Below are positions 10,797 through 22,801 of a DNA stretch of 64,000 bases, piece after piece. The translations under genes were made by a program, and so were the position numbers. Numbering within the stretch: position 1 is the stretch's first letter; each line of letters starts with the position of its first letter. Below the pieces are notes generated by a model. The model was not told where the DNA came from, made no database searches, and saw nothing but the letters and a program-made list of their open reading frames with translations. Source of the DNA: Cymbidium sinense (lineage: Eukaryota; Streptophyta; Magnoliopsida; Asparagales; Orchidaceae); contig CM038218.1 of the NCBI GenBank assembly GCA_021442155.1, positions 59,486,268-59,550,267 of the forward strand. Direction: 5' to 3'.

Positions 10797-13790
10797 GATT
10801 ATCGATTCATTTGAAAACATAGATTTCAGAATCTTTCTTACAAAATATTCAAAGAGAATATACATGTATATTTCATTAAATAATTATAAATAAAGAATTT
10901 ATTTTACAAATTTAACTACTCTAGTTGATAGTGGAGCATTTAAAGTATACAAGAAGGAATAATTCCTTCTAAATATTTTGAAAAAACTAGCCACGGTTAA
11001 GGTAGGCTGTGAGTCCTTACAAATTAAGTATAAATTATCATCCATGCCTTGTGTCAAGATGATGCTTGTATTCAAATGCCTTTTATTTTAGTCAAAAAAT
11101 TGACATAACACATAATTTTAGGAACTCCTTTCCTTCTTAAAATAATGCCTATCACTAGAATTGATGATACTGGAATTCGGTGTTTTCTTTGGGATAAAGA
11201 AATTGCATTCCTTTTATCACCAATCCTTAAGAAATTATCATAAATGAAATGAATAGGATTAATAATTAGTTTATGCATATAAATTATTTACAAGAAGAAA
11301 TTATTAGTTTAACTATTAAACAACAAATTTCTTTCCCAAAATTAAAAAATTCAAAATTGCCAAAAATTCAAAAGGAAGTTTATGGTGACAATTGCTTTAC
11401 GGGAAAGAAAGACTCATGTAGTGGATCTCCGGTATATTGATAATTTCAATGAGCAGAATATTCTCACTAAGGCTCATCCTTGTCAAGTGAGCAGCACACC
11501 TTGCTTTATGCAAAGAGATTGTTGATTTATTAAAGAAAGGAATAATTTGGCAATCCTACTCCCCGATACATTCATGTTATGAATTACGAGAAAAGGAAAG
11601 AGGGAAATGACTTTATATTACAAAGTTAAACAAAGTTTTAAAATGGATCAAATATCAATTCCTAATAAATGGGATTTATTAAATATATTGCATAATAAAA
11701 ATATTTTCTAAATTTGATTTAAAATGGGATATTGGCATCAGATAAAAGAATATCACTATTAACGATTTACTGCCCTTTGGACATTACGAATGGAGCATTG
11801 ATGCTCTTTGGTTTAAAAAAAAGCACCCTCAATTTGATATCATGAATAATATATTTAAAGATTATTTTAACTATATTTTAATTATATTGATGTTGTTCTT
11901 ATATTCTCAAATCTTGATGAACACTTCAACCATCTAAAAATATTTAAATGGCTAATTTTAAAAAATGGGTTAGTCATTTTAGAGCCAAAAATCAAATTAT
12001 TTCAAACTGAAATAAGATTTTTAGGTCATAATATATCCAATGCTTCTATTATATCAATTAATAGAAGTATTGAATTTGCTAATAAATTTTCTGATATCAT
12101 TTTAGATAAAATCATTTCTGGTTCTTAGAGCTCTCATTATAGATTTCTATCAAAATCTTGCCAAAGATGTACTCTTTGACAGATTAAAAGATCACCATGA
12201 TACTCTCCATGGCGTATAAAATTAAAGAAAGGGTTCAACATCTTCCCTGCCTTAATCTTGAGGATCCTACTAGTTTCAAAATTATTGAAACAGATGCCTC
12301 TGAAAAGGGCTATGGAGGTATCATAAAGCAACAAAAGAATTCTAAAGAAGAATTAGTTCACTTTGTTTCTAGTAAATGGAATCTTCGAAAGTATTCCATT
12401 ATCAAAAGAAATGCTTTTCGTGATTAAGTGCATCTCAAAATGATTTACTTAATCGGATTTTCTCATATGCTTCCTGTCAAATGCTTCATTGAAGATGTCA
12501 AAATTTAGTTTCAAAACAAATTTTGCATCATGAATCAGCTCTATCTTGACTACAATTCATTAAAGGTAATGAAAATTCTCTTCCGATTTTTTGACCCATG
12601 AATTCTTGCTGATCAGTGGATCACCCGCATGGAAGAATGACCACTCTTGAGGAAGTCCTTCTTTTTTTTGGAGGTCATGCGTGGCCCTAATAAAGATCAT
12701 CAATTCAACAATTAGCATGATCAATTTGCAAACTTATATTTATGGTACTTCCTCTTCAACCATGAGGGTGAACCTTCTAAAAAAAGGCGCAACACCATAA
12801 AAGATGTCATTACAGTGAAACTCTAAAAAGCAACACCATCCCTAAAAGATGTTGTTGCACAAGAATGTTTATTTCTAAAAAAATAAAAGAAAATATTCTT
12901 GAAATTAATCTCTCATTATTCAATAAATAATCTTATTTGAAAGATATTTAGAAATAATCCTTTCCCATTTGAATCTAATATCTCAGAGAGAATTATGAAA
13001 AATCTTAATACAATTAAAGTGTATTGAGATTAACCATATTTGATCGATGAACCATACTATTTTATATAGCAAATCTTAACAAAAAATCTTTCATCAAAGT
13101 GAATAGTGACTCATTCCAAGAAAAATATATTTTTATCCTCCACTAATTTACGTACAAAATTGGAAATTATTGGTGTTATACTATGATGAAAGCCTTCTCT
13201 TCTAGCCAAGGCATTCATGGATGTTCATTATGAAGATATTATCAACAAAGAACTTCCGACATGGTTCTTCAAATGATGGAACTATTTTGAGCAAATTAAA
13301 TATTCTTCGATCCAATCAAAGAAATCTTTAATGAATGGATGGAATCTCCCAAAATGAAATTTATTAATCCTGAAGAATGATCCAAGGGCAAAATCTTGCT
13401 CATTTCTTCACAGACTGCCAAATTCCATGGATCTGGAGCTAGAACGTTATTCTCGGGAAGGATCCATTTAATCAGCTGGTCCTTCAAAGACAATTTTTAC
13501 TAAAATGGTGAAATTCTATCAGCATTGAGGATAAGCTCAAGCAAATTAAAGCCTTTATTAAAGCTTCAATTATGATCCTCAAAAAACTATCATTTTGAGC
13601 TATCGGTAGATGAGGTACTACAAAGCATCAAAGGCGTTATCATTACCGAGATTCAACATAAGGAACATCTCAAAAAAATCTATAAAAATCCAAGGTGTTT
13701 AATCACTATCTATCTAGACTGAGTCTTACTCGTCGATGGAATCCGGAGAAACTTAAATTCATAAGCATCCACGGAAGAAATAATGCCAAA
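10797..13790 (+). mobile_element. Pararetrovirus fragment: protease, RT, RNase H and 3' region
   Basis: It starts abruptly at the linker/protease boundary, just after the opposite-strand copy ends (about 10785). Protease motif VDSGA lies near 10925, RT at about 11440-12070, RNase H with IETDASEKG in frame 12197-12427, and the 3' region at about 12660-13700. The RT catalytic motif reads YIDVV (11883-11897), so one catalytic aspartate is lost. It ends after the start of the intergenic region near 13790. Many small deletions are visible. Confidence 0.82.
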
Positions 13791-14352
13791 GCTTACTATA
13801 TAAATCCATTTGTGATACCTTTTATCCAATCACCTCCTAAACTGGCTCTTAAGTTAGGACCCTCTTCTGAAGAAATTCTAGTTAAATTTAGTAAAATAAA
13901 TTCTTTATTTATAATTAATTTAATGGAAATATACCATTTCTGGTATATTATCTTTTGAATATATTGTAAAAAACCTTATTCTTGATTAGAATCAGCTTCT
14001 ATGTTTTCAAATGAATTGGGCATCTTCTAATTAATTTCAAGATCCATTAGATGACCATTCATTTGCTCTTGCTCAGCTTTGATTTGTCGAACTTCTAATT
14101 TTAGTTTCTTTAATTCAATTTTTAGCTCTCATAAAGAAGCTGAATTAGAAGATGATAAACTTGCCTCAGATTTTTTTCTTAATATTTATCACGGAATCTT
14201 CAAACGTTAGTAATAATTTTATCCATTTGATCTCTGATGTAGTTTGTTCTGATTTTCACGAAGATTTTTCTTAAAATCAAAAGTTCCAAATTGATAAATG
14301 ATAGTTTTATCAATTTTGGGGAGAGACCATCTATTTAGGTCTTCTTCATTTT
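13791..14352. mobile_element. Scrambled short viral fragments
   Basis: Three pieces are stitched together: coat-protein N-terminal sequence on plus (about 13791-13880), linker/protease start on minus (about 13881-14190), and a movement-protein core piece on minus (about 14190-14352). Each matches part of the longer copies and none keeps a useful frame. The joins are abrupt, as in repair-mediated rearrangement. Confidence 0.75.
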
Positions 14353-16410
14353 ATCCTTAAAGATCATTTTACTGGATCCATTGGAGATCAAGGAGAAAAA
14401 ACTCACTCCTTACTCCGAAAATTAAGATGTCCATCCTTAACCCATTTTCGATGGTATAAGGATATTTTTCTAGCACACGTCATGACACTTTATGATGCCG
14501 ATAGCCTTCACTGGAAGCAAAAATTCATTGAAGGCCTTCCCAATCTATTTCCTGAAAAGGTTAAGGTTTCTCTTCGTCTTTACGATGAAACCATCCCATA
14601 TGAAACCCTTACATATGGAAACCTTATTTCTACATGTATTAAAACTGGTTTAGCAATCTGCTCTGGTCTTAAATTAAAAGATCAAATGAAAAGAGAGCGT
14701 CTACTTGAGCGAAAATAGCTTGGTGAATTCTGTGATCAATTTAACTGTGATCCTCAGGTACGTCCTTTATCTTCCAAACACAAGGGAAAAACACGAAAGA
14801 CTATTTTTCCTAAGCATGAAAAAGCACATCATAAAAAATATGACAAATTCACGCACAAACACAGCACTCTCATCCCTCTGGTTCTAAAACCAAAGAGACA
14901 AGAGAAATAAAATGTTACAAATGTGGTCAGGTCATTATGCTAACAAATGCACTATCAAGAAGAAGTTAAATGAACTTTTGAAGGGTTAAAACAAACCCGA
15001 TGAAAATTACATCCTCTGATTTTGAAAAGAATCGGGAAGAAGATCATATTTCATCCTCATCATCGATAAATCGATAAATCTAATTGCAAGTCCTCCGAGA
15101 TAGATTATTACAAAAATATAATAAATATGGCAAGTCTGTATACGCTTACCCACGAGCAAAAAGACCAATTAATTAAACTTCTAGCATAAGTTGAAGATGA
15201 TTTAACTCGTGATAAAATTATAGATCTTCTTAATGTTAAGAAGAAAGATAAATTAGAAAAATTTAACTATAAGCCTCCTATATACTTTTTATCTAAAGTA
15301 TTTAAGAAAAAATCTGAGGCAAGTTCATCATCTTCTAATTCGACTTCTTTAGCGAGCTAAAATTGAATTAAAGAAACTAAAATTAAAGTTCAAATCAAAG
15401 TCGAGCAAGAGAATGAATTAGTCAATGTCTCTTTAGGATAAAGAAATCACATTCCATTTTATCACCAATCCTAAAGAAATTATCATAAATGAAATAAATA
15501 GGCTTAATAATAAGTCAATGCATATAAATTATTTACAAGAAGAAATTATTAGTTTAACCATTAAACAATAAACTTTTTCCCAAAATTAAAAGAAAAAATT
15601 CAAAATTGCCACCAAAAATTCCAAAAGGAAGTTTGTGGTGACAACCTAATTGCTTTTTGGGAAAGAAAGACCCATGTAGTGGATCTACTGTATCTTGATA
15701 ATTTCAATGAACGAGACATTCCCACTAAGGCTCATCCTTGTCAAATGAACGAGCACTACCTTGCTTTATGCAAAGAAGAGATTGTTGATTTATTAAAGAA
15801 AGGAATAAAGAATCCTACTCCCCTTGGGGTAGCATTCTATGTTATGAATTGAAGGAAAGAGGGAATACGACTTGTAATTAATTACAAGCCACTAAATAAA
15901 GTTTTAAAATGGATCAGATATCTAATTCCCAATAAAAGGGATTTATTAAATAGATTGCATAATACAAAAATATTTTTCAAATTTGATTTAAAATCAGGAT
16001 ATTGGCAGATCCAGATAAAGGAATCGGCTATAAAACGATATTTGGTGCCCTTGACATTACGAATGGAACGTAATGCCTTTGGTTTAAAAAATGCACTTTC
16101 TGAATTTCAGCATATCATGAATAATATATTTAAAGATTGTTTTAAATATATTTTAGTCTATATTGATGATGTTCATGTGTTCTCAAAGACTATAGACGAA
16201 CACTTTAAGCATCTAAAAATATTTAAATGGTTAATTTTAAAAAATGGGTTAGTTATTTCAGAGCCAAAAATCAAATTATTTCAAACTAAGATAAGATTTT
16301 TAGGCCATAATATATTCAATGCTTCTATTATACCAATTAAGTATTGAATTGCTAACAAATTTCCTGATATCATTTTAGATAAAAACCAGCTACATTCTTA
16401 GGAGCTCTCA
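14353..16410 (+). mobile_element. Pararetrovirus fragment: coat protein to RT
   Basis: It begins inside the coat protein (frame 14482-14718 is one stretch), passes the knuckle and linker (15140-15410), has a deletion near 15420 that joins linker to the late protease, and continues into RT. RT frame 15955-16347 is open for 130 codons with FDLKSGYWQIQ and YIDDV (16159-16173). It stops before RNase H, where the next copy starts. Confidence 0.82.
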
Positions 16411-16437
16411 GAGATTTTTTGTATCCTGGTGTAAGTT

Positions 16438-16450
16438 TGGTATCAGAGCC
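16438..16450 (+). other. Initiator-tRNA-Met primer-binding site of the pararetrovirus
   Basis: TGGTATCAGAGCC is complementary to the 3' end of plant initiator tRNA-Met, the minus-strand DNA primer used by Caulimoviridae. It marks nucleotide 1 of the circular viral map and lies 423 bp before the movement-protein ATG. The inverted copy ending near 26360 has lost most of this site. Confidence 0.88.
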
Positions 16451-16561
16451 ATGATGGGGTAAATCCCTAGGGAGGGGAAGGATGTTAGAGATTTTTTGTT
16501 ACATTTTACCATGCTTTGGATAAACCAATACTTTGTTCATTCCTCCCATGGCTTTATCCCA

Positions 16562-16773
16562 TCTTCATCGCAAATGGCCATCCCTGTTGCGTGATGCTTG
16601 ATAGGGTTATAAGTCCTATTTTTGTTGACTGTCTGGGATAATTCTCTAGTAGAGGTTTATATTCCTGTCTTCGTCACAAATGGTCGTAAATCCCAGTTGT
16701 GTGATGCTTGATAGGGTTGTAAGTCCTATTTTTGTTGACTGTCTAGGAAGATAATTCTCTAATGGAGGTTTAT
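16562..16773 (+). repeat. 106-bp tandem duplication in the viral leader
   Basis: The segments beginning TCTTCATCGCAAATGG (16562) and TCTTCGTCACAAATGG (16668) are near-identical over 106 bp. The minus-strand copy around 26050-26160 has only one unit, so the duplication appears specific to this copy. Confidence 0.8.
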
Positions 16774-16860
16774 ACTTAGTTTGTTTTATCCTTATGTGGT
16801 GATTTGTTTCAAACTCTCCCTGCATCATCTTCCTCTCTCCCTTTTTCCCCTTTTGGTTAT

Positions 16861-17883
16861 ATGGCTTCTACTTCTTCTGAAGTAACTTCTAATCTAACGA
16901 TTAGGAGAAATAATAATTTAATCAAGAACTCTGAAATGACAGAGTTTCCCTTGAAAGAAGAAGACCAAAATAGATGGTCTCTCCCAAAATTGATAAAACT
17001 ATCATTTATCAATTTGGAACTTTTGATTTTAAGAGAAAATCTTCAGTGAAAACTGTAGAACAAATCATTACTGTAGATCAAATGGATAAAACTATTTATC
17101 TACTAACATTTGAAGATCTGCATAAATATATGCAAGACTTTAAATATATTCATATAGGGATGATACATATAGCATTCAAACCTTTAACCCTTAAAGGTCT
17201 AAATGCTTCTATTTTAGCAAGCCTAAGAGATGGCAGATGCCTTCACTGGGCTCAATCCCTAATGAGTGTTGTAGAGACTATGTCAGCGGGCTTTATTTCA
17301 ACACCTTTCCCAATCTAAGTTTATCTATTTCTGATATAAATCTTTATGAAGCTTTAAAATTACATTTACAGCTTTATGGTTATGATTTTCTCCCAAGTTC
17401 TGAAACTATTGCTTTAATTTTCAGAATTCATTTTTGAGTTTTAAATACTCTACATCCTAGAGTTCGAAAAGCTGTTCAACCAGCTGAACGAACTACTCTA
17501 ATTGAAACAAATCTGTTAGCATCCCATATTGCTACTAACATAGTGATTAAATAGAATGAGGTGGTATTTTTAGAATCATGGACTATACCATTTGCAGTCG
17601 CACCAAGACCTTCCATTAATGAAGATATAGATCAAATAATTCAAACAGCTGATGGAGATGTTGAAGTCAAATTCAACCCTCGTCAATCTATCACACTTCC
17701 TAGGGTTTCTATCCCTTCTGAAACCTCAGAGAAGTCTAGATCAGATGGTTCACACACTCCTGAACCATCGGTCAAGGCCCTTCGCCTAAACAGAAATCAT
17801 ATATATCATCCAATGAGAGAAAATCAATCTCCCACTCCATCTGAAATGAACTTTAGTCTTAATGAGCTACACAATAGGTTCTA
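16861..17883 (+). pseudogene. Viral movement protein (30K superfamily), frameshifted
   Basis: The start MASTSSEVTSNLTIRR is at 16861. The frame shifts after WSLPK (about 16988) and continues in 16974-17318 with the 30K core (YIHIGMIHIAFKPLTLKGL). It shifts again near 17237, and the C-terminal region is open in 17561-17884. At least three frame changes prevent a full product. Confidence 0.85.
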
Positions 17884-18004
17884 AGACTAGAGAGGTTATT
17901 CTGAAGGAATACTTCCAACCAAAGTATGATAACTTTCATACTTGGTATAGAAGTTTTACTTCTGAAAACCAACATCTCGAAATAAATGACTTATATTTTG
18001 AAAA

Positions 18005-18259
18005 ATGAGAGAAAGAAATAGACAAGCCAAAGCAACTATTCCTTTTGTCACATGGTTTTGCAGTTACTACGCTCAATCTGCTCAAGTTGATGTTTTAACT
18101 ACCAAAAAATGGCAAACAGAGCAAGGAAAAATAATTGAAGCATCTTATCCTCCATCAGTTGTAAAAATGGTGGATGATAAACCTTTAGAATTAGCGGCCT
18201 TTGGAAAAATAAGTTCTGATCCACAAATTCTAAAGGAATTTAATACTGTAATTAAATAA
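18005..18259 (+). pseudogene. Viral segment between movement and coat proteins
   Basis: An 84-codon open frame with FVTWFCSYYAQSAQV. The same stretch, in pieces, lies between movement and coat proteins in the other copies. It is probably part of the polyprotein N-terminal to the coat domain. No domain is recognised. Confidence 0.6.
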
Positions 18260-18389
18260 CTTAATTATAGTAATAATATACTTCAAATAATCACTGATCA
18301 TATTTTTATCCTAGAGTCTAAAATCGATCAGATGCTTAAACAAAAGGTTTCTGAAACTAGCAAAGCTTGAGAAAGCTTCTACTAGTATA

Positions 18390-19670
18390 AACCCATTTTG
18401 TGAAACCTTTATCCAACCACCTCCTGGCTCTCAAGTTAGGACCCTCCTTTGAAGAAATTCAGAATTTGATTCTAAATTTAAGTGAAAAGTATGTAGGAGC
18501 TCTTGAAGATATCAGTCAATCGGATGAAGATTCAAATAAATCCTCAACCGAAACTGATACTGATCACCAAGTAATATTGAAAAAGTTCAAAACCTTTTTC
18601 AAGAATTACAAGATCCTCATCCTCCTTTTGATATCCAAAACTTTCTTATCCAAAGAAAAATTTGGAAAAACATTATTATAAAAAACCCACACCTCCTGAT
18701 TTATTATTTGAGGAAGATACTCATTTTGTAGGAAATTCTATGATGGAGATTCTTTATATGAATGGAATATTGATGGACTTTCAACATCAAATCATTCATA
18801 CCTTCATCGAATGCTTATGTTTGCTACTGCTGTTCAATCTAAACATAAAGAAAAACCATATATTGTCGCTCGAGCCATCATTTCAGGATTTTTTGGAACT
18901 CTGAAAGGATGGTGGGATAATTTTCTCACTGTTCCTCAAAAGGAAGACCTCCTTAGCTAAATTGACTTAAGTACTAAGGATCTTCCAAAATAACAGCAAA
19001 AACCTAATGAAAATTTGATCTATAATCTTCTTCAAACAATTATAGATCATTTTGATGGATCCATTGGAGATCAAGGAGAAAAAACTCTCTCCTTACTCCA
19101 AAATTTAAGATGTCCATCCTTAACCCATTTTCAATGGTATAAGGATATTTTTCTAGCATGTGTTATGATGCTTTATGATGCCAACAACCTTCACTGGAAA
19201 TAAAAATTCATTGAAGGCCTTCCCAATCTATTTACTGAAAAGGTTAAGGTTTCTCTTCGCCTCTACGATGGAACCATCCCATATGAAACTCTTACATATG
19301 GAAACCTTATTTCTGCATGTATTGAAACTGGTTTAGCAATTTGCTCTGATCTTAAATTAAAAGATCAAATGAAAAGAGAAAGTCTACTTGAGTGAAAAGC
19401 TTCTTGGTATTGAACGAACAATTCAAAGTGATCCTCAGGTACGTCCTTTATCTTCTAAACACAAGGGAAAAATACGAAAGACTGTTTTTCCTAAATGTGA
19501 AAAAACACATCATAAAAAATGTGATAAATTCACACACAAACACAATCACTCTCATCCCTCTGGTTCTAAAATCAAAGATACAAGATAAATAAAATGTTAC
19601 AAATATGGCCGTACAGGTCATTATGCAAATAGATGCACTGTCAAGAAGAAGATAAATGAACTTCAGATTA
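18390..19670 (+). pseudogene. Viral coat protein with CCHC knuckle, broken
   Basis: Ordered frames 18400-18681, 18662-18904, 19015-19203 and 19388-19592 encode an acidic N-terminal part, the core (LKGWWDNF at about 18897-18920 in another frame; LQNLRCPSLTHF) and a basic histidine/lysine-rich tail. The retroviral-type zinc knuckle at 19594-19635 reads CYKYGRTGHYANRC, so its second cysteine is replaced by tyrosine. Identity as coat protein rests on position and the knuckle. Confidence 0.8.
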
Positions 19671-19819
19671 ACGAAGGGTTAACATAAACCCTAATGAAAA
19701 TTCTCCTTACATCCTCTGATTCTAAAAGAGAATCAGAAGAAGAAGAAGAAGATTCTATTTCATCAAAGTCTGATAAATCTGATAAATCTAACTGTTGCAA
19801 GTCCTATCAACAGATAGAT

Positions 19820-20620
19820 TATTATAAAAATATAATAAATATGACATGTCTGTATACGCTCACCCACGAGCAAAAGGACCAATTAATTAAACTTTTAGCA
19901 CAAGTTAAAGATGATTCAACTCGTGATAAAATTATAGATCTTCTTAATGATAAGAAGAAAGATAAATTAGAAAAATTTAATTACAAGCCTCCTATATACT
20001 CCTTATCAGAAGTATTTAAGAAAAAATTCGAGGCAAGTTCTTCATCTTCTAATTCAGCTTCTTTATCTGAACTAAAGACTGAATTAAAGAAATTTAAAGT
20101 AGAGGTTCAGCAAATGAAAAAGCGAGAACAAATAAATGAATGGTCGATGAATCTTGAGCATAATCGAGAAGGCTAATTCATTTGAAAATATAAGCGATTC
20201 TAATCAAGAATCAGGTTTCTTACAAAATATTCAAAAGGCAATATACCAGAAATGGTATGTTTTCATTAAATTAATTATAAATAAAGAATTTATTTTACCA
20301 AATTTAACTGCTCTCATTGATAGTGGAGTAGATTTAAATTGTATACAAGAAGGAATAATTTCTTCTAAATATTTTAAAAAAATTAGCCAGCGGTTAAAGG
20401 CAGCCGACGGTGAGTCCTTACAAATTAAGTATAAATTATCATCGTGGTCCTGTCAAAATGATATTTATATTCAAATGCTTTTATTTTAGTCAAAAATTTG
20501 ACACAACATATTATTTTAGGAACTCCTTTCCTTCTTAAAATAATGCCTATCACTAGAATTGATGATATTGGAATTCAATATTTTCTTTGGGATGAAGAAA
20601 TCATATTCTGTTTTATCACC
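19820..20620 (+). pseudogene. Viral linker and aspartic protease, frameshifted
   Basis: Frame 19694-20176 runs from the acidic/serine-rich end of the coat region through the helical linker. Frame 20154-20489 carries the protease active-site ALIDSGVDLN (DSG at 20319-20327), and 20498-20833 continues with HIILGTPFLL. The protease would process the polyprotein. The domain is split by a stop or shift near 20490. Confidence 0.83.
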
Positions 20621-20859
20621 AATCCTAAAGAAATTATCATAAATGAAATGAATAGGCTTAATAATAAGTCTATGCATATAAATTATTTACAAGAAGAAAT
20701 TGCTAGTTTAACTTTTAAACAGCAAATTTCTTCCCCAAAATTAAAAGAAAAATTCAAAATTGCCACCAAAAATTTCAAAAGGAAGTTTGTGGTGACAACC
20801 CAATTGCTTTTTGGAAAAGAAAGACTCATGTAGTGGATCTCCGTACATTGATAATTTCA

Positions 20860-21690
20860 ATGAACCAGACATTCCCACTAAGGCTCGTCCTTGTCAAATG
20901 AACGAGCACTACCTTGCTTTATACAAAGAAGAGATTGCTGATTTATTAAAGAAAGGAATAATTTGGCAATCCTACTCCCCTTGGAGCTGTATCGCATTCT
21001 ATGTTATGAATTCAATAAAAGGAAAGAGGAGACGACTTGTAATTAATTACAAGGCTAAATAAAGTTTTAAAATGGATCGAGATATCCAATTCCTAATAAA
21101 AGGGATTTATTAAATAGATTGCATAATGCAAAAATATTTTCCAAATTTAATTTAAAATCAGGATATTGGCAGTTCCAGATAAAAGAACCAGATCACTATA
21201 AAATAGCATTTTTGGTGCCCTTTGGACATTACAAATGGAACGTAATGCCCTTTGGTTTAAAAAATGCACCCTCTAAATTTTAGCATATCATGAATAATAT
21301 ATTTAAAGATTATTTTAAATATATTTTAGTCTATATTGATGATGTTCTTGCGTTCTCAAATACTATTGATGAACACTTCAACCATCTAAAAATATTTAAA
21401 TTGCTAATTTTAAAAAATGGGTTAGTCATTTTAGAGCCAAAAATCAAATTATTTCAAACTGAAATAAAATTTTTAGGCCATAATATATCCAATACTTCTA
21501 TTATACCAATTAATAGAAGTATTGAATTTGCTAATAAATTTCCTGATATTATTTTAGATAGAAACCAGCTACAACGATTATTAGGAGCTCTCAATTATGT
21601 AGCTGATTTCTATCAAAATCTTATCAAAGATGTAGCCCCACTCTTTGACAGATTAAAAAAGAATCCCACCATGGTCTGATACTCATACCA
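20860..21690 (+). pseudogene. Viral reverse transcriptase, broken
   Basis: RT motifs run from about 20860. Frame 21290-21679 is open and carries YIDDV (21332-21346), with both catalytic aspartates, and FLGHNISN. The upstream fingers (near 21120-21280) are interrupted by a stop just before the frame (TAG near 21283). Confidence 0.87.
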
Positions 21691-22130
21691 TGGCAGTGCA
21701 CAAAATTAAAGAAAGGGTTCAACATCTTCCCTGCCTTAATCTTGCGGACCCTACTAGTTTCAAAATTATTGAAACAGATGCCTCTGATAACGGCAATGGA
21801 GGTATCCTAAAGCAGCGAAAGAATTCTAAAGAAGAATTAGTTCACTTTGTTTCTGGTAAATGGAATCCTACTCAGCAAAAGTATTCCATTATCAAAAAGA
21901 AATGCTTTCTGTGATTAAGTGCATCTCAAAATTTCAAGATGATTTACTTAATCAACATTTTCCTTCATTATTTTCCTCAATCAAATACATCATTGAACAA
22001 GATGTCAAAAATTTAGTTTCAAAATAAATTTTTGCATCATGGCAATCGCAGCTCTCTGTCTTCGACTTCGACATCAAATTCATTAAAGGTAATAAAAATT
22101 CTCTTCCTGATTTTCTGACCTGTGAATTCT
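21690..22130 (+). pseudogene. Viral RNase H, broken
   Basis: Frame 21690-21914 has IIETDASDNG (first catalytic aspartate) and ELVHFVSGKWNPTQQKYSI, as in caulimovirid RNase H. The reading frame then shifts, and the C-terminal part to about 22130 is out of frame. Confidence 0.83.
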
Positions 22131-22203
22131 TACAGGGACGATCAGGGGTGGATCACCCCGCATAGAAGAATGACCACTCTTAGCCTAGGAAGTCCTTCTT
22201 TTC

Positions 22204-22497
22204 ATGGAGGTCGCGCGTGGCCTCTCTAATGGCAAAGATCCGGTCAATTCAATAATTGGCATGATCAATTTGCAAACTTATCTTTATGGTACTTCCTCTT
22301 CAACTACGGTTGAAAAGAGTGAACCCTCTAAAAAAGCTGTAACACCTTCCCTAAAAGATGTCATTGCACAGGGTGAAACCTCTAAAAAAGCAACACCATC
22401 CCTAAAAGATGTCATTGCACAAGAACCTATTTATTTCTCTAAAGAAATAAAATAGAATATTCTTGAAATTAATCCCTCTAATTATTCAATAAATAAT
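22204..22497 (+). pseudogene. Start of the viral 3' coding region, truncated
   Basis: An ATG at 22204 opens an 83-codon frame that contains PSLKDVIAQ twice in a row. It stops at 22455, and the copy ends at 22497 against an inverted fragment. The corresponding sequence is present but decayed at 12660-12900. Function unknown. Confidence 0.5.
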
Positions 22498-22801
22498 CTG
22501 TGATAGGCATTATTTTAAGAAGGAAAGGAGTTCCTAAAATAATGTGTTGTGTTTTGACTAAAATAAAAGGCATTTGAATACAAACATCATCTTGACATGG
22601 CCATAGATGATAATTTATACTTAATTTGTACGGACTCAAGCCTTTGGCTAGTTTTTTCAAAATAATTAGAAGGAATTATTCCTTCTTGTATACAATTTAA
22701 ATCTGCTCCACTATCAACGAGCTTAAATTTTGTAAAATAAATTCTTTATTTATAATTAATTTAATCAAACATACCATTTAGTATATTATCATTTGAATAT
22801 T

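Larger units (their letters stand above)
16411..22497 (+). mobile_element. Most complete plus-strand pararetrovirus copy
   Basis: About 6.1 kb: Met-tRNA primer-binding site (16438-16450), leader, movement protein (16861 to about 17883), coat protein (about 18390-19670), linker and protease (about 19820-20620), RT (about 20860-21520), RNase H (about 21750-22130) and the start of the 3' coding region (22204-22497). It then joins an inverted copy at 22498. The 3' region and promoter are missing. The polyprotein is split into many frames by indels and stops. Confidence 0.9.
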
